Shown here: positions 8,922 through 17,674 of the stretch, one piece after another
How positions within the stretch are numbered: position 1 is the stretch's first letter
How the letters are laid out: every line of letters starts with the position of its first letter
NCBI RefSeq assembly: GCF_016741875.1
Contig: NZ_JAERRF010000013.1
Span: 151,032-215,031 of the forward strand
Reading direction: 5' to 3'
Source of the DNA: Streptomyces coffeae
Lineage (GTDB): Bacteria > Actinomycetota > Actinomycetes > Streptomycetales > Streptomycetaceae
Length of the DNA stretch: 64,000 nt
Made by a program: the position numbers and the translations under genes
Notes under the pieces: generated by a model
Told to the model about the DNA's origin: nothing
The model's input: only the letters and a program-made list of their open reading frames with translations
Database searches by the model: none

Positions 8922-9856
8922 CCTCGCCCGGCCCCCTGCTGCCACCGGTGGAGGTGGCGCTGGCCCGCGCCGTCCCGTCCCTGCCCGTCGCCCGGGAAGG
9001 GCAGCGGCTGGCGTACGAGCCGAAGTTCGACGGCCACCGGCTGGTGATCTTCCGGCTGGAGGATGCCGTACGGATGCAGGCCCGCTCCGGCCGTATCGTC
9101 ACCCGCGCCTTCCCCGACCTGGAGGCCGCCGCCCGGCCGCTGCCGCCCGGTACCGTCCTGGACGGCGAGGTGGTGGTGTGGGCGGGCGGCCGCACCGACT
9201 TCGCCTCCGTCCAGAAGCGCGCCTTCGCCGCCACGGGCTCCCGCGCGGCCCGGCTCGCCCGGGAACTGCCCGCCTCCTACGCGGCGTTCGACCTTCTCGC
9301 CCAGGGCGGGGAGGACCTGCGGCCGCTGCCCTACGCACAGCGCCGCGCCCGGCTGATGGCGCTCCTGGAACCGCTCGGCCCGCCCCTCCAGGCCGTCCCC
9401 ATGACCACCGACCCGGAACTGGCCGCCACCTGGTACGAGGCGCTCACGGCCATCGGGGTCGAGGGGCTGGTCGTCAAGAACCTCGACGAGCCCTACCGCG
9501 CGGGGCGCCACTGGCGGAAGGTGCGGCATGCGGAGACCCGGGACGCGGTGGTCGTCGGCGTTGTCGGCCCGCGGCTGCGCCCGCGCTCGCTCGCGCTGGT
9601 GCTGCCCGGTGACGATGACCCGGTGGTCTCCAGCCCCCTGTCCCCGGCGGTCCGCGCCCAGCTCGCCGCGGCCCTGCGGGAACTGCCGGAAGCCGAGCCT
9701 CCGGCCCCGCCCGGTGAACTGCCCACCGCGCTCGACACCGTCGGCACCCGGATCACCTACCGCCCCATCCCGCCGGAGCTCACGGTGGAGGTGCGCCAGG
9801 AGAGCACGGTGCGCCATGCGGCGACGACGGTGACGCGGCTGCGGGTCGGGGAGTAG
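8918..9856 (+). CDS. ATP-dependent DNA ligase (LigD/LigC type)
   Basis: A 312-residue ATP-dependent DNA ligase. Motif I is EPKFDGHR (residues 28-35), with the lysine that becomes adenylated. LDGEVVVW is motif III-like, and VEGLVVKN and WRKVRH are motifs IV and V. A C-terminal OB-fold follows. It joins breaks in the Ku-dependent end-joining pathway. Polymerase and ligase are on separate overlapping genes here instead of fused as in mycobacterial LigD. Start and overlap with the polymerase gene are unambiguous. Confidence 0.92.
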   Translation: MTSPGPLLPPVEVALARAVPSLPVAREGQRLAYEPKFDGHRLVIFRLEDAVRMQARSGRIVTRAFPDLEAAARPLPPGTVLDGEVVVWAGGRTDFASVQKRAFAATGSRAARLARELPASYAAFDLLAQGGEDLRPLPYAQRRARLMALLEPLGPPLQAVPMTTDPELAATWYEALTAIGVEGLVVKNLDEPYRAGRHWRKVRHAETRDAVVVGVVGPRLRPRSLALVLPGDDDPVVSSPLSPAVRAQLAAALRELPEAEPPAPPGELPTALDTVGTRITYRPIPPELTVEVRQESTVRHAATTVTRLRVGE

Positions 9857-9910
9857 CACGGTGGTGGTGCGGGCACCGCACCCGCATACCACTCGTCCCC
9901 GGCCGGTGTC

Positions 9911-10843
9911 CTACCCGTCGGAGGTGACCGGATCCGGGGGGCCGGTGATCACGGCGGTGATCCGGGTGCCGGGCTCCGGCGCCCGGCGCTCCACCAGGTC
10001 GTACACGCACCACAGCGCCTTCGCCACGTACCGCCGCTCCAGGGCGATCCCGTGCCGGTCCTCGAACGCCGCCGCGAAGGCGTCCAGTTCGGCGGGGACC
10101 CGGCCGTAGCCGCCCCCGTGGTGGTCGTGGTCGATCCGCCAGTTGCCGAACGACCGCCCCCACCCCTGTTCGTGCAGCCGTGTCACCTCGTCGTCCAGAT
10201 ACCGGGCACCCCGGACCACGGCGACCCCCAGTGCTCGTGCGCCGTCCGGCAGTCCGGCGGCGATTCCCGCCAGTGTGCCGCCGGTGCCCACCGCGCAGCA
10301 CACGACGTCGCGTTCGCCCAGATCCGGCAGTTCGGCGGGCAGCTCCGCGGCGCCCCGTGCGGCCAGGACGTTCGTACCGCCCTCCGGCAGCACCCAGCAG
10401 CGCCCCCACCGTTCCTCCAGCGCGCGCCGGGTGGCCGGATCGTCCAGCGCGCGCAGCGTCGCGCGGTAGCCCGTACGGTCCAGGAACGCCAGCTCCATAC
10501 CGTGCGCCTCGGCCCGTGCCAGCGACCAGTTGCGCGGCGCGTCCGCCAGTTCGTCACCCCGGACGACTCCGACCGTGGACAGCCCGTACGCGGCTCCGGC
10601 GGCGGCCACCGCGCGGAGGTGGTTGGAGTACGCGCCGCCGAAGGTGAGCACCCGGGTGTGGCCCTGCTCGACGGCCGCCCGCAGATTAGGGGTGAGCTTG
10701 CGCCATTTGTTGCCCGGTACCAGGGGGTGGATGAGGTCGTCCCGCTTCAGCCGTAGTTCCACGCCCCGGCCGGCCGGCCACTCGTCGTGTACGTCCTGCA
10801 ACGGGGACGGCAGCCAGGGCTGATAGCGGGTGGCGATGTCCAT
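9911..10843 (-). CDS. PLP-dependent D-cysteine desulfhydrase / ACC deaminase-like enzyme
   Basis: A 310-residue fold-type II PLP enzyme of the ACC deaminase/D-cysteine desulfhydrase family. The PLP lysine lies in LVPGNKWRKL (about residue 46). FGGAYSNHLRA holds the catalytic serine region, and CCAVGTGGTLAG is the phosphate-binding glycine loop. ATG 10843 begins MDIATRYQPWLPSPLQ, the normal family N-terminus; longer in-frame starts add non-homologous sequence. Members cleave D-cysteine to pyruvate, H2S and ammonia, or deaminate ACC. Substrate cannot be decided from motifs alone. No obvious operon partner. Confidence 0.85.
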   Translation of the reverse strand: MDIATRYQPWLPSPLQDVHDEWPAGRGVELRLKRDDLIHPLVPGNKWRKLTPNLRAAVEQGHTRVLTFGGAYSNHLRAVAAAGAAYGLSTVGVVRGDELADAPRNWSLARAEAHGMELAFLDRTGYRATLRALDDPATRRALEERWGRCWVLPEGGTNVLAARGAAELPAELPDLGERDVVCCAVGTGGTLAGIAAGLPDGARALGVAVVRGARYLDDEVTRLHEQGWGRSFGNWRIDHDHHGGGYGRVPAELDAFAAAFEDRHGIALERRYVAKALWCVYDLVERRAPEPGTRITAVITGPPDPVTSDG

Positions 10844-11039
10844 CGGGGGTCTCACCTGTCCATTCTGGACGCACCTTCCGGGTTGCCGCCTGCGCCCCTC
10901 GTGAGCCGGTTGGCCGCGGGACCCGCTCCGGTCACGCGGCGTGAGTATGGGCACGGCGTTCGGCCGTGAGGGTGCCGCCCGTGCCCAGGACACCGCGACG
11001 ACGGACGAGGCGCTGTTCGGGCGTTCCCTGCGCACTCCG

Positions 11040-11885
11040 TCAGCCGAAGCGGGTGAGCACCGTCATCGTGGGGCGCAGGTTCCGTACCACGGGCAGTCGG
11101 CGGAGCAGCGGGGCCACCGCCCCGTGGTACACGCCACGGCCGCGCGGCGGGGGCAGTTCGCGCACCTCGGTGATGGCCGGGTGGGCGGTGCGCACCTTGG
11201 GCAGTTCACCCGCGTCCATGCCCCAGGGCATGGGCGGTGTCCGGTAGCCCTGCGCGGTACGCATCTCGCCGCGCATCGTGCGGGCGCTGAACCAGCGTGG
11301 CACCGCGTCGAAGACCAGCGTCCCGCCCCGGAACCGCTCTGCGCACCCCGCGATCAGATCCCGCACCTCAACCGGCCGCAGATACATCAGCAGTCCCTGG
11401 GCGGTGATCAGCACCCCGCGCGACGGATCGACCTCGTCCCGCCAGGACAGGTCGAGTGCCGAGCGGGCGAGGGTGCGCCGCCGGTCGTCGTCCGGCAGCA
11501 GGGCGCGGCGTACCTCGGCGGTCTCCGGCAGCTCCACGCACAGCCAGCGCGCCCGCCCGTTGTCCACCCGCCAGTACTGCGTCTCCAGACCCTCGGCGAG
11601 CGTGACGACCGTGCCCTCCGGATGCTCGTCCAGGAAGGCCCGTACGGCGCTGTCGAAGGTACGGACCCGCAGCGCCTGGCCCTGCGCCAGCAGCGGCGCG
11701 GCCGGGCCGAAGGTCTCCGCGAAGGGGTAGTCGATACGGTCGACCAGCTCCACGGCCTTGGGATCGTCGAGTACCCGCCGGGGGCGACGGGCCTCGGCGG
11801 CCCGCATATAGAGGTTCCACAGCGAGGTCTCGGGCACCCCGCTGAGCTCGACGCTCCAGCCGTCGCCGTTCGCTGCGTCCGCCAT
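11040..11885 (-). CDS. SAM-dependent methyltransferase, leucine carboxymethyltransferase-like
   Basis: A 281-residue class I methyltransferase of the LCMT/PPM1-like family, common in actinobacteria. VVTLAEGLETQYWR is motif I-like, followed by WLCVELPE for the acidic strand-2 region and a GVLITAQGLLMYL motif. GAGGAG stands 7 nt before ATG 11885, fixing the start. Relatives are often called O-methyltransferases of polyketides or of unknown substrates; no biosynthetic genes are adjacent, so the substrate is unknown. Confidence 0.8.
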   Translation of the reverse strand: MADAANGDGWSVELSGVPETSLWNLYMRAAEARRPRRVLDDPKAVELVDRIDYPFAETFGPAAPLLAQGQALRVRTFDSAVRAFLDEHPEGTVVTLAEGLETQYWRVDNGRARWLCVELPETAEVRRALLPDDDRRRTLARSALDLSWRDEVDPSRGVLITAQGLLMYLRPVEVRDLIAGCAERFRGGTLVFDAVPRWFSARTMRGEMRTAQGYRTPPMPWGMDAGELPKVRTAHPAITEVRELPPPRGRGVYHGAVAPLLRRLPVVRNLRPTMTVLTRFG

Positions 11886-12049
11886 GGCGCTGCTCCTCGG
11901 GTGTCGCGTGCGCGGGGGTGGGCGGTTCTCCCCTGCCATTCAACCTCGCCCCGGAGCTTCCGGAACGCCGGACGCCCCGGATCGGCGGGTGCCGGGTCCG
12001 GGGCGTCCGAGCAGTCAGCGCCGGGCGGCGGCGCCGGGAGCCGCGTCGC

Positions 12050-12523
12050 TCACGCCGGCTCCGCCGGGACCGGGCCGATGGCCTGCCCCGCCCACTCCGG
12101 TGCCTTCTCGACCAGGGCCGAAAGCCGCTCTCGCACCTCGTCCGGGAAGGGGGCGGCGTGCCCCTGCTTCTGGTCCGTGTGCACAGCGAGCAGCTCGGTC
12201 GTGGCGACCGGCGCCCCGTCCGGCTCGCCCACGTGCATCTCGTGCGAGAACCGCACCTTCTTCTCGTCCACCCCCAGCACCCGGGTCCGGATGGTGAGTT
12301 CGGCGCCTTCCTCGACCTCGCGCAGATACCGTATGTGCGACTCCACGGTGTAGAGCGAGTAGCCGGTCTTCGCGCGATAGCTGGAGTCGAGCCCGGTCTC
12401 GACCATCATCTCGTCGGTGCTGTGGCCGAAGACGAGGACATAGAACGCCTCGCTCATATGGCCGTTGTAGTCGATCCATTCGGGCCGGACGGTCTGCTGG
12501 TAGTCGGGGAGCGGGGTGCTCAT
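12050..12523 (-). CDS. Hot-dog thioesterase, probably betainyl-CoA thioesterase
   Basis: A 157-residue hot-dog-fold acyl-CoA thioesterase with the N-terminal motif VRPEWIDYNGHMSEAFY, whose Asp/Asn-Gly-His segment is the usual active-site region of 4-hydroxybenzoyl-CoA-type thioesterases. Its ATG overlaps the stop of the dehydrogenase gene (ATGA), so translation is coupled. Together with the dehydrogenase and the BKACE enzyme upstream this matches the known carnitine-to-glycine-betaine route, where the thioesterase hydrolyses betainyl-CoA. The specific substrate is inferred from context. Confidence 0.75.
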   Translation of the reverse strand: MSTPLPDYQQTVRPEWIDYNGHMSEAFYVLVFGHSTDEMMVETGLDSSYRAKTGYSLYTVESHIRYLREVEEGAELTIRTRVLGVDEKKVRFSHEMHVGEPDGAPVATTELLAVHTDQKQGHAAPFPDEVRERLSALVEKAPEWAGQAIGPVPAEPA

Positions 12524-13623
12524 GAGTCGCCTCCCTGGGGCGCGTGGGTGGTGCTTTGCCGCGGAAGCGGGCTGGTGTTGCTGGCGGTGCTGATGTTGCT
12601 GGGGTTGGCGGTGTCGCCGGTGTTGCGGTTGGTGCTCGCGGTGTCGCCGGTGTCGCCGGTGCTGCCGCCTTGCCGCGGAAGCCGGCCGGTGGCCCGCAGC
12701 ACATTGATGACGCCCTGGTCGCGCTCGGCGACGAGCTGAGCGATGCTGCGGCCGTCGGCCGCCGTCTCACAGCCCTCGACCATCGCCGTACGCAGCGCCT
12801 CGTCCAGCTCCGGCGCCTCCAGACGGGTCCAGGGCGATTTCAGCGAGGGCCCGAAATGGTCGAGCATATGGGCCATCCCGCCTTCGCCGCCCGCGAGGGC
12901 GAACGTCAGACACGGGCCCATGAAGGCCCACCGCAGCCCCGGCCCCTCGGTGATCGAGGCGTCGATCTCCCGCACCGTCGCCTCACCGGCGGCGACCATG
13001 TGCAGGGCTTCCCGCCACAGCGCCTCCTGAAGGCGGTTGGCGATGAAACCGGGCAGCTCACGGTCCATGGTGATCACGGACTTCCCGGCCTCGGTGTAGA
13101 AGCGCGAAGCCCAGCCGACGGCCGTGGCATCCGTCCGCTGACCGCCCACGACCTCGACCAGGGGGATGAGATACGGCGGGTTGAAGGGGTGGCCGACGAC
13201 GAGGCGGCCGGGGTCGGCGGCCTCGGTCTGCATGTCCGTCATCGGATAGCCGGAGGTCGAGGACGCGATGACCACACCCGCGGGCGTCGCGGCGTCCAGC
13301 TCGGCCAGCAGCCGCCGCTTCAGCTCCAGCTTCTCGGGAGCGCTCTCCTGGACGAACTGTGCCTCGGCCACGGCCTCACCGAGTGTCGCGGCGAAGGTCA
13401 GACGGTCGGGCGAGGCGCCCTCGGCGAGACCGATCTGCTCGAGCGAGGGCCAGGCGGCCGTGACCAGACGGCGCAGCCTGTCCTCGGCGTCGGGGGCCGG
13501 ATCCCAGGCGGTGACGTCGTAGCCGCGCGCCAGGAAGTGGGCGACCCAGCCGCCGCCGATCACTCCGGCGCCGATGCAGGCGACCCGCCGAACGCCGTCG
13601 GGCGGGCAGGGGGGAGGGGGCAT
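12520..13623 (-). CDS. lcdH: L-carnitine dehydrogenase-like 3-hydroxyacyl dehydrogenase
   Basis: An NAD-dependent 3-hydroxyacyl-CoA dehydrogenase-fold enzyme of 367 residues. The Rossmann loop is IGAGVIGGGW (about 15-24), SSTSGYPM contains the catalytic serine region, and VVGHPFNPPYLIPLVEVV the histidine. L-carnitine dehydrogenases have this architecture and oxidise carnitine to 3-dehydrocarnitine. The normal domain ends near residue 320. The last roughly 45 residues are a low-complexity Thr/Gly/Asn/Ser tail with TGDT repeats, flanked at DNA level by a 13-bp direct repeat. ATG 13623 is preferred; an in-frame GTG 18 nt upstream lacks a Shine-Dalgarno. Operon with BKACE upstream and thioesterase downstream. 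Confidence 0.78.
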   Translation of the reverse strand: MPPPPCPPDGVRRVACIGAGVIGGGWVAHFLARGYDVTAWDPAPDAEDRLRRLVTAAWPSLEQIGLAEGASPDRLTFAATLGEAVAEAQFVQESAPEKLELKRRLLAELDAATPAGVVIASSTSGYPMTDMQTEAADPGRLVVGHPFNPPYLIPLVEVVGGQRTDATAVGWASRFYTEAGKSVITMDRELPGFIANRLQEALWREALHMVAAGEATVREIDASITEGPGLRWAFMGPCLTFALAGGEGGMAHMLDHFGPSLKSPWTRLEAPELDEALRTAMVEGCETAADGRSIAQLVAERDQGVINVLRATGRLPRQGGSTGDTGDTASTNRNTGDTANPSNISTASNTSPLPRQSTTHAPQGGDS

Positions 13624-13684
13624 GGGGACGTGGTTCCTCACAGTGGGGGACGGGAGTGGTGGTGGGGGGTGGGGGAGCGGGGCA

Positions 13685-14578
13685 TCACCCGCGGGGCTTC
13701 AGCCCCAGCCGCTGCCGCGCCTCGTCGGGTGCGGCGACCCGGGCGCCCAGCAGTTCGGTGATGTGGACGGCACGTTCGACAAGCCGGCCGTTGGTGGCCT
13801 TGACGCCGCGGCTGAGGTAGAGGTTGTCCTCCAGCCCGACCCGGACGTTGCCGCCGAGCAGGATCGACTGCGCCACCCAGGGCATCTGCATCCGGCCCAG
13901 CGCGAAGCTGGCCCACTGCGCGCCCTCCGGCAGCAGATCGACCATCGCCTTGAGGACGCCGGGCTCGGCGGGGGCGCCCCAGGGGATGCCCATGCAGAGC
14001 TGGAAGACGGTCGGATCGTCGAGCAGCCCCTCGGTCAGCAGCTGCTTGGCGAACCACAGCTGCCCGGTGTCGAAGATCTCCAACTCGGGCCGTACGCCAA
14101 GCTCCTGGATGCGCTTGGCGCCGGTGCGCAGCATGTCGGGGGTGGAGACGTAGAGGTTGCTGCCGTCGCCGAAGTTGAGCGAACCGCAGTCGAGGGTGCA
14201 GATGTCCGGCAGCAGCTCCTCGACGTGCGGTAGCCGCTCGAGACCCCCCACCAGGTCCGTACCGGGAAGCTGCTTCAGCGGCTGCTCGGGGTCGATGACC
14301 AGGTCACCGCCCATGCCCGCGGTGAGGTTGATGACCACGTCGGTCCCGGTCTCCTTCACCCGCTCGACAACCTCGCGGTACAGCCGTGGTTCACGGGCGG
14401 GGGCGCCGGTCTCGGGATCCCGGACATGAACATGGACCACGGCGGCCCCGGCCTCGGCGGCCTCGACGGCGGACCGGGCGATCTGCGCGGGGGTGACGGG
14501 GACATGGGGACTGCGGCCCACGGTGTCACCGGCGCCGGTGAGGGCGCAGGTGATGATGACACTCTCGTTCATGGGCAT
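13685..14578 (-). CDS. BKACE family beta-keto acid cleavage enzyme (3-dehydrocarnitine type)
   Basis: A 297-residue TIM-barrel Zn-dependent beta-keto acid cleavage enzyme (DUF849/BKACE). It starts NESVIITCALTGAGDT and carries the metal motif VVHVHVRDP, then INLTAGMGGD, GSLNFGDGSN and LGGNVRVGLEDN. BKACE enzymes transfer the keto-acid moiety to acetyl-CoA. In the carnitine pathway they convert 3-dehydrocarnitine plus acetyl-CoA to betainyl-CoA and acetoacetate. GGAG lies 8 nt before ATG 14578. The dehydrogenase starts 61 nt further on. Family is certain; dehydrocarnitine as substrate is inferred from the three-gene context. Confidence 0.8.
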   Translation of the reverse strand: MPMNESVIITCALTGAGDTVGRSPHVPVTPAQIARSAVEAAEAGAAVVHVHVRDPETGAPAREPRLYREVVERVKETGTDVVINLTAGMGGDLVIDPEQPLKQLPGTDLVGGLERLPHVEELLPDICTLDCGSLNFGDGSNLYVSTPDMLRTGAKRIQELGVRPELEIFDTGQLWFAKQLLTEGLLDDPTVFQLCMGIPWGAPAEPGVLKAMVDLLPEGAQWASFALGRMQMPWVAQSILLGGNVRVGLEDNLYLSRGVKATNGRLVERAVHITELLGARVAAPDEARQRLGLKPRG

Positions 14579-14609
14579 GGGTATCACTCCGAATCTGCGG
14601 AACCGGAAC

Positions 14610-15599
14610 CTAGGGCCCGTCGGCGGGGTGCGGTGCGGCTGTGTCCGTAACGGCGGGGGAGGGTCCGGTGCCGGTGCCGGACGGGACGCATCCCCCGGCG
14701 GCCAACTCGGTGTCCACGTAGTCGCCACACGCGGCATGCATGGCCTCGGCGCTCATCCCGACGCCCGCCGCACCGCCTTCACCGGGGGCGGCGGCCAGCA
14801 CCTGCGCCGCCAGCCCGTCCATCAGCGCGGTCAGCCGTACCGCGCCGGACTCCGGGTCGACGCCCCGGAAGACGCCCTGCGCGATTCCGCGCCGGATCAC
14901 CTCGGCGACGGTCTGCCGCCACTGCCGGTAGAAGTCGGCGTGCAGTCGCCCGATCGCCGTGGACCGCGCGGCCTCGGCCCACAGGTCCATCCACACCAGC
15001 CACTGCCTGCGCTGCTGCACGGTGTACGGCACTTGGAGCGCGATCAGCTGCCGCAGTTCCTCGTACGCGTCGTCGGCCTCCGCGATCCGGGCGGCGCGGC
15101 GCGCGGTGTCCTCGTCCATGCACCAGCGCACCGCGGCTTCCAGCAGCTCGGCGCGGCCGGGGAAGTGGTAGTGGATGGCGGCGGTGCTGGTGTCGCAGGC
15201 GGCGGCGATGTCGGCGACGCGGACGGCGTGGAAGCCGTGTTCGGCGATGAGCCGCACCGTCTCCCGCACGATCTGCAACGGCCGTCCCCCTTCGGGCGCG
15301 ACGGCGACCGGCCGCGGAGCCGAGTGAGCCTTGACGGAGGGGACGGCCACAGCGGGCTCAGAGGCTTCGGCGGACTCGGTGGCCGTCGCGGTGCCGAGCA
15401 GCCATCCCGCGTCCACGTTCCCGGCGTCGGCGATCCGGGCCAGTTCGGCGATGGTGAACCGGCGGCTGCCACCGAGCGAGCGCGACAGCTTGGACGGGTC
15501 CATCACGATCCGCCGCGCGAACTCCCGCTGGCTGCACCCGACTTCGTCGATCACCTGGCGAACGCGTGCGGCCACCTCGGCGCCGGACTGCTGCTGCAT
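14610..15599 (-). CDS. XRE-TetR fusion regulator of the carnitine-type operon
   Basis: A 329-residue protein with two different DNA-binding domains. Residues 1-65 are an XRE/Cro-type helix-turn-helix (VGCSQREFARRIVMDPSKLS). A low-complexity linker follows, then a full TetR domain from about residue 105 (IVRETVRLIAEHGFHAVRV, then TSTAAIHYHFPGRAELL) with a long C-terminal ligand domain. Most TetR proteins have only the second part. It is first in the operon, 31 nt before the BKACE gene, so it is probably autoregulated with the pathway. ATG 15599 is weakly supported by GGTGA; a TTG at 15635 is possible. Confidence 0.75.
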   Translation of the reverse strand: MQQQSGAEVAARVRQVIDEVGCSQREFARRIVMDPSKLSRSLGGSRRFTIAELARIADAGNVDAGWLLGTATATESAEASEPAVAVPSVKAHSAPRPVAVAPEGGRPLQIVRETVRLIAEHGFHAVRVADIAAACDTSTAAIHYHFPGRAELLEAAVRWCMDEDTARRAARIAEADDAYEELRQLIALQVPYTVQQRRQWLVWMDLWAEAARSTAIGRLHADFYRQWRQTVAEVIRRGIAQGVFRGVDPESGAVRLTALMDGLAAQVLAAAPGEGGAAGVGMSAEAMHAACGDYVDTELAAGGCVPSGTGTGPSPAVTDTAAPHPADGP

Positions 15600-15743
15600 G
15601 GCCGTCACCGTACGGACGCGTTGAGATAAGCGCAATGGACGAGTGTCGCGTATGCCCGCTAGGAAGAGGAATGCCAGCTAATTGACGTCGGTGGCTCTTC
15701 GTACCCCGACTGACTCAAAGATCAGTTCCGCCGGGGACACCTC

Positions 15744-16148
15744 TCATCGCGACCGTTCCCGTCCCCGTCCCCGTCCCCGCCCCCGTTCCCGCCCCCGCCG
15801 ACCGCTCGGCGCGGACCACGGCACCTCCGCCCGTACCAGCGCGCGGGCCAACGGCTCACCGCTGTCCCGTGCGTACGCCATCCGTTCCCGCACCTCGGCC
15901 ATCGTGCGCGGCCGGTAGCCCGGTCCGCCGCAGCACCCCATGGGGAAGCGGATGCCCGCGTGCAGCAGCAGCGAGAGCGTCCGCCACCCCTCGGTGTCCC
16001 GGCGCGGGGGCGGCGCGAAGGCGGCCCCGACATGGATCAGCGGCTCCGCGCAGCGCGGACAGCGCCGTTCGGGATGGCGGGCGTCCCGCGGCTGTTTGTA
16101 GGAAGCCCGGCAGGGGAGGCAGACGTACGAGGTCTTCGCGGGCGGCAT
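15744..16148 (-). CDS. Hypothetical zinc-ribbon protein
   Basis: A 134-residue protein with CLPC and CPRC knuckles (residues about 10-32), suggesting a small zinc ribbon, then a GCCGGP motif. The arginine-rich tail is built from RGRERGRGRGRGRERSR and encoded by tandem CCCCGT units. Similar short proteins occur widely in Streptomyces without known function. The tail could bind nucleic acid or simply reflect repeat expansion. No operon partner is evident; the upstream hydrolase gene ends 34 bp away on the same strand. Confidence 0.6.
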   Translation of the reverse strand: MPPAKTSYVCLPCRASYKQPRDARHPERRCPRCAEPLIHVGAAFAPPPRRDTEGWRTLSLLLHAGIRFPMGCCGGPGYRPRTMAEVRERMAYARDSGEPLARALVRAEVPWSAPSGRRGRERGRGRGRGRERSR

Positions 16149-16182
16149 GGGACCGAGGGTAGGTGTGCCGCCGACCGCCCTT

Positions 16183-17073
16183 CTAGGTGTTTTTCCCGGT
16201 GGCGGCCCGTTCCACCTTCTCCAGCAGCGCGGTCAGGATCGGCTCGGCGTGCGTCCACAGCAGCGCACCACCGATCCCGGGCACAACGCGGCGGTGGGCG
16301 CCGGGAATACGGGACGTGAGGAGGGCCCCGTTGTCGGGGGAGTGGCTGGTGTCCCGTTCGCCGTACCAGATCTCGACCGGTACCTCGATCCTCGACAGGT
16401 CGAACGGCCACCGCCCCATGGCCAGGACGGTGTCGCGGGCGTAACCGGCCGCGTCGTGGGCGAACCCCTCGTCCAGAGCCCGGCGGTAGGCGGCGTCGAA
16501 GCGGGGATCCTGGTAGACGGCCAGATCGCAGTCGGGCGCACCGCCCAGCACCATCCCCCGCATCGCCTCCGCGGTGAAGCCCGCGAAGAACGCCTCGGCC
16601 CCGTCCGGGTCGGCGGCGGTGCGCTCCACGAGGCCGCGTACCTCCTCCGGCAGGGCGGCCGCGAACTCCGGCGCGGCGACCTCGTCCGCACCCGAGACAA
16701 CGGCCAGCGCGGAGGCTCCACCCTCGACGGCGCAGGCGAGCGCGAACGGAGCGCCCTGCGAGTTCCCGACCATGGCCGGGCGGCCGAGCCCACCCGCGTC
16801 GCTGAGCTGCCGGAGGTCGGCGGCGACATCGGAGAAGGTGCGGCTGGGCGCGGGCGTCGAGGCCCCGATCCCGGGGCGGTCCACGGAGATGAGACGCACC
16901 CCGAGCGCCCCGACGACATCCCTCCCGAACCCCAGCCACCGGCTGGTGGCGGCGCCGGGACACAACACCACCGGCACGCCGTCCGACGGCCCCCACTCGG
17001 CCCACCCCAGCGACCGTCCGTCGCTCAGCCGTGTCTCACCGAGCCGGTCCGGCTCCCCCGCGTATCCACTCAT
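16183..17073 (-). CDS. Alpha/beta hydrolase
   Basis: A 296-residue alpha/beta-hydrolase-fold protein. The oxyanion strand VVLCPGAATSRW, SVDRPGIGAS, and the nucleophile elbow GNSQGAP (Ser) are present. A late EIWYGERDTSHSP segment supplies the acid, and a C-terminal histidine is in LLWTHAE. Substrate unknown. ATG 17073 (MSGYAGEP) is chosen; alternatives 9 and 12 nt upstream exist without a clear Shine-Dalgarno. It lies 58 bp after a MarR gene on the same strand and may be co-transcribed with it. Confidence 0.8.
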   Translation of the reverse strand: MSGYAGEPDRLGETRLSDGRSLGWAEWGPSDGVPVVLCPGAATSRWLGFGRDVVGALGVRLISVDRPGIGASTPAPSRTFSDVAADLRQLSDAGGLGRPAMVGNSQGAPFALACAVEGGASALAVVSGADEVAAPEFAAALPEEVRGLVERTAADPDGAEAFFAGFTAEAMRGMVLGGAPDCDLAVYQDPRFDAAYRRALDEGFAHDAAGYARDTVLAMGRWPFDLSRIEVPVEIWYGERDTSHSPDNGALLTSRIPGAHRRVVPGIGGALLWTHAEPILTALLEKVERAATGKNT

Positions 17074-17131
17074 GATCGCCATCATGGCGACGCGCGGACC
17101 GCGTGCGCACCCGGGTTTCCCCGGCCTCCGC

Positions 17132-17656
17132 TCAGCCCTCTTCCTTCGCCTTCTTGAGCTCCTCCGTCTTGAGCCCCTCCGTCTTGAGCTTCTCTTCCTT
17201 GAGCTTCTCTTCCTTGAGCTTTTTCCACACCTGGCTGAGGGCCGTGAGGTCGTCCTCGTCGAGGATGTCGGTGAAGACGGGGGCGAGGCAGGCGCGGCGG
17301 GTGGCGTCGGCCTCCTCGAAGAGCCGGCGGCCCTCGGGAGTGAGGCTGATCTCCACGGAGCGGGCGTCATGCGCGGCGGGCGTACGCGTGACCAGTCCGC
17401 GGTTCCGCAGGGCGTCGATCACGCGTGAGACCTGGCTGCGGCTGAGCATGGTGCTGTTGCCGAGCACGGACGCGGGGACCGGGTCGGGGCTGGAGGCGAG
17501 CCAGAGCATCACCTCGAACCAGGAGACCGGCAGATCGTGCCCCTTGACCAGGGCGCGGTCCACACGTTCGGTGAGCACGGTTCCGGCCCAGACCAGCCCG
17601 TAGAAGGCGTGATCGGCGACGGGCATGTCCGCCTGGGTGAGCTTGCGCTGTGCCAT
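17132..17656 (-). CDS. MarR family regulator with repeated Lys/Glu tail
   Basis: A 174-residue MarR-type winged-helix repressor. The wHTH lies in VLGNSTMLSRSQVSRVIDALRN and LVTRTPAAHDARSVEISLT (about residues 60-115), flanked by helices for dimerisation. The last 30 residues are a charged repeat of KLKEE/KLKTE units encoded by a short DNA tandem repeat, probably an extended helix. It diverges from the SDR gene at 17762; two palindromic sites in the 105-bp gap are likely operators for both genes. No strong Shine-Dalgarno is seen at ATG 17656. Confidence 0.82.
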   Translation of the reverse strand: MAQRKLTQADMPVADHAFYGLVWAGTVLTERVDRALVKGHDLPVSWFEVMLWLASSPDPVPASVLGNSTMLSRSQVSRVIDALRNRGLVTRTPAAHDARSVEISLTPEGRRLFEEADATRRACLAPVFTDILDEDDLTALSQVWKKLKEEKLKEEKLKTEGLKTEELKKAKEEG

Positions 17657-17674
17657 GGCCCGAGCATACCCGGG

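Noticed and set aside
8567..9892. A 441-codon minus-strand frame opposite the ligase gene
   Set aside because: It is the antisense of well-supported LigD genes and shows no conserved motif.
15744..15790. CRISPR or satellite repeat in the CCCCGT run
   Set aside because: It is a short coding microsatellite for an RG-rich tail, without spacers.
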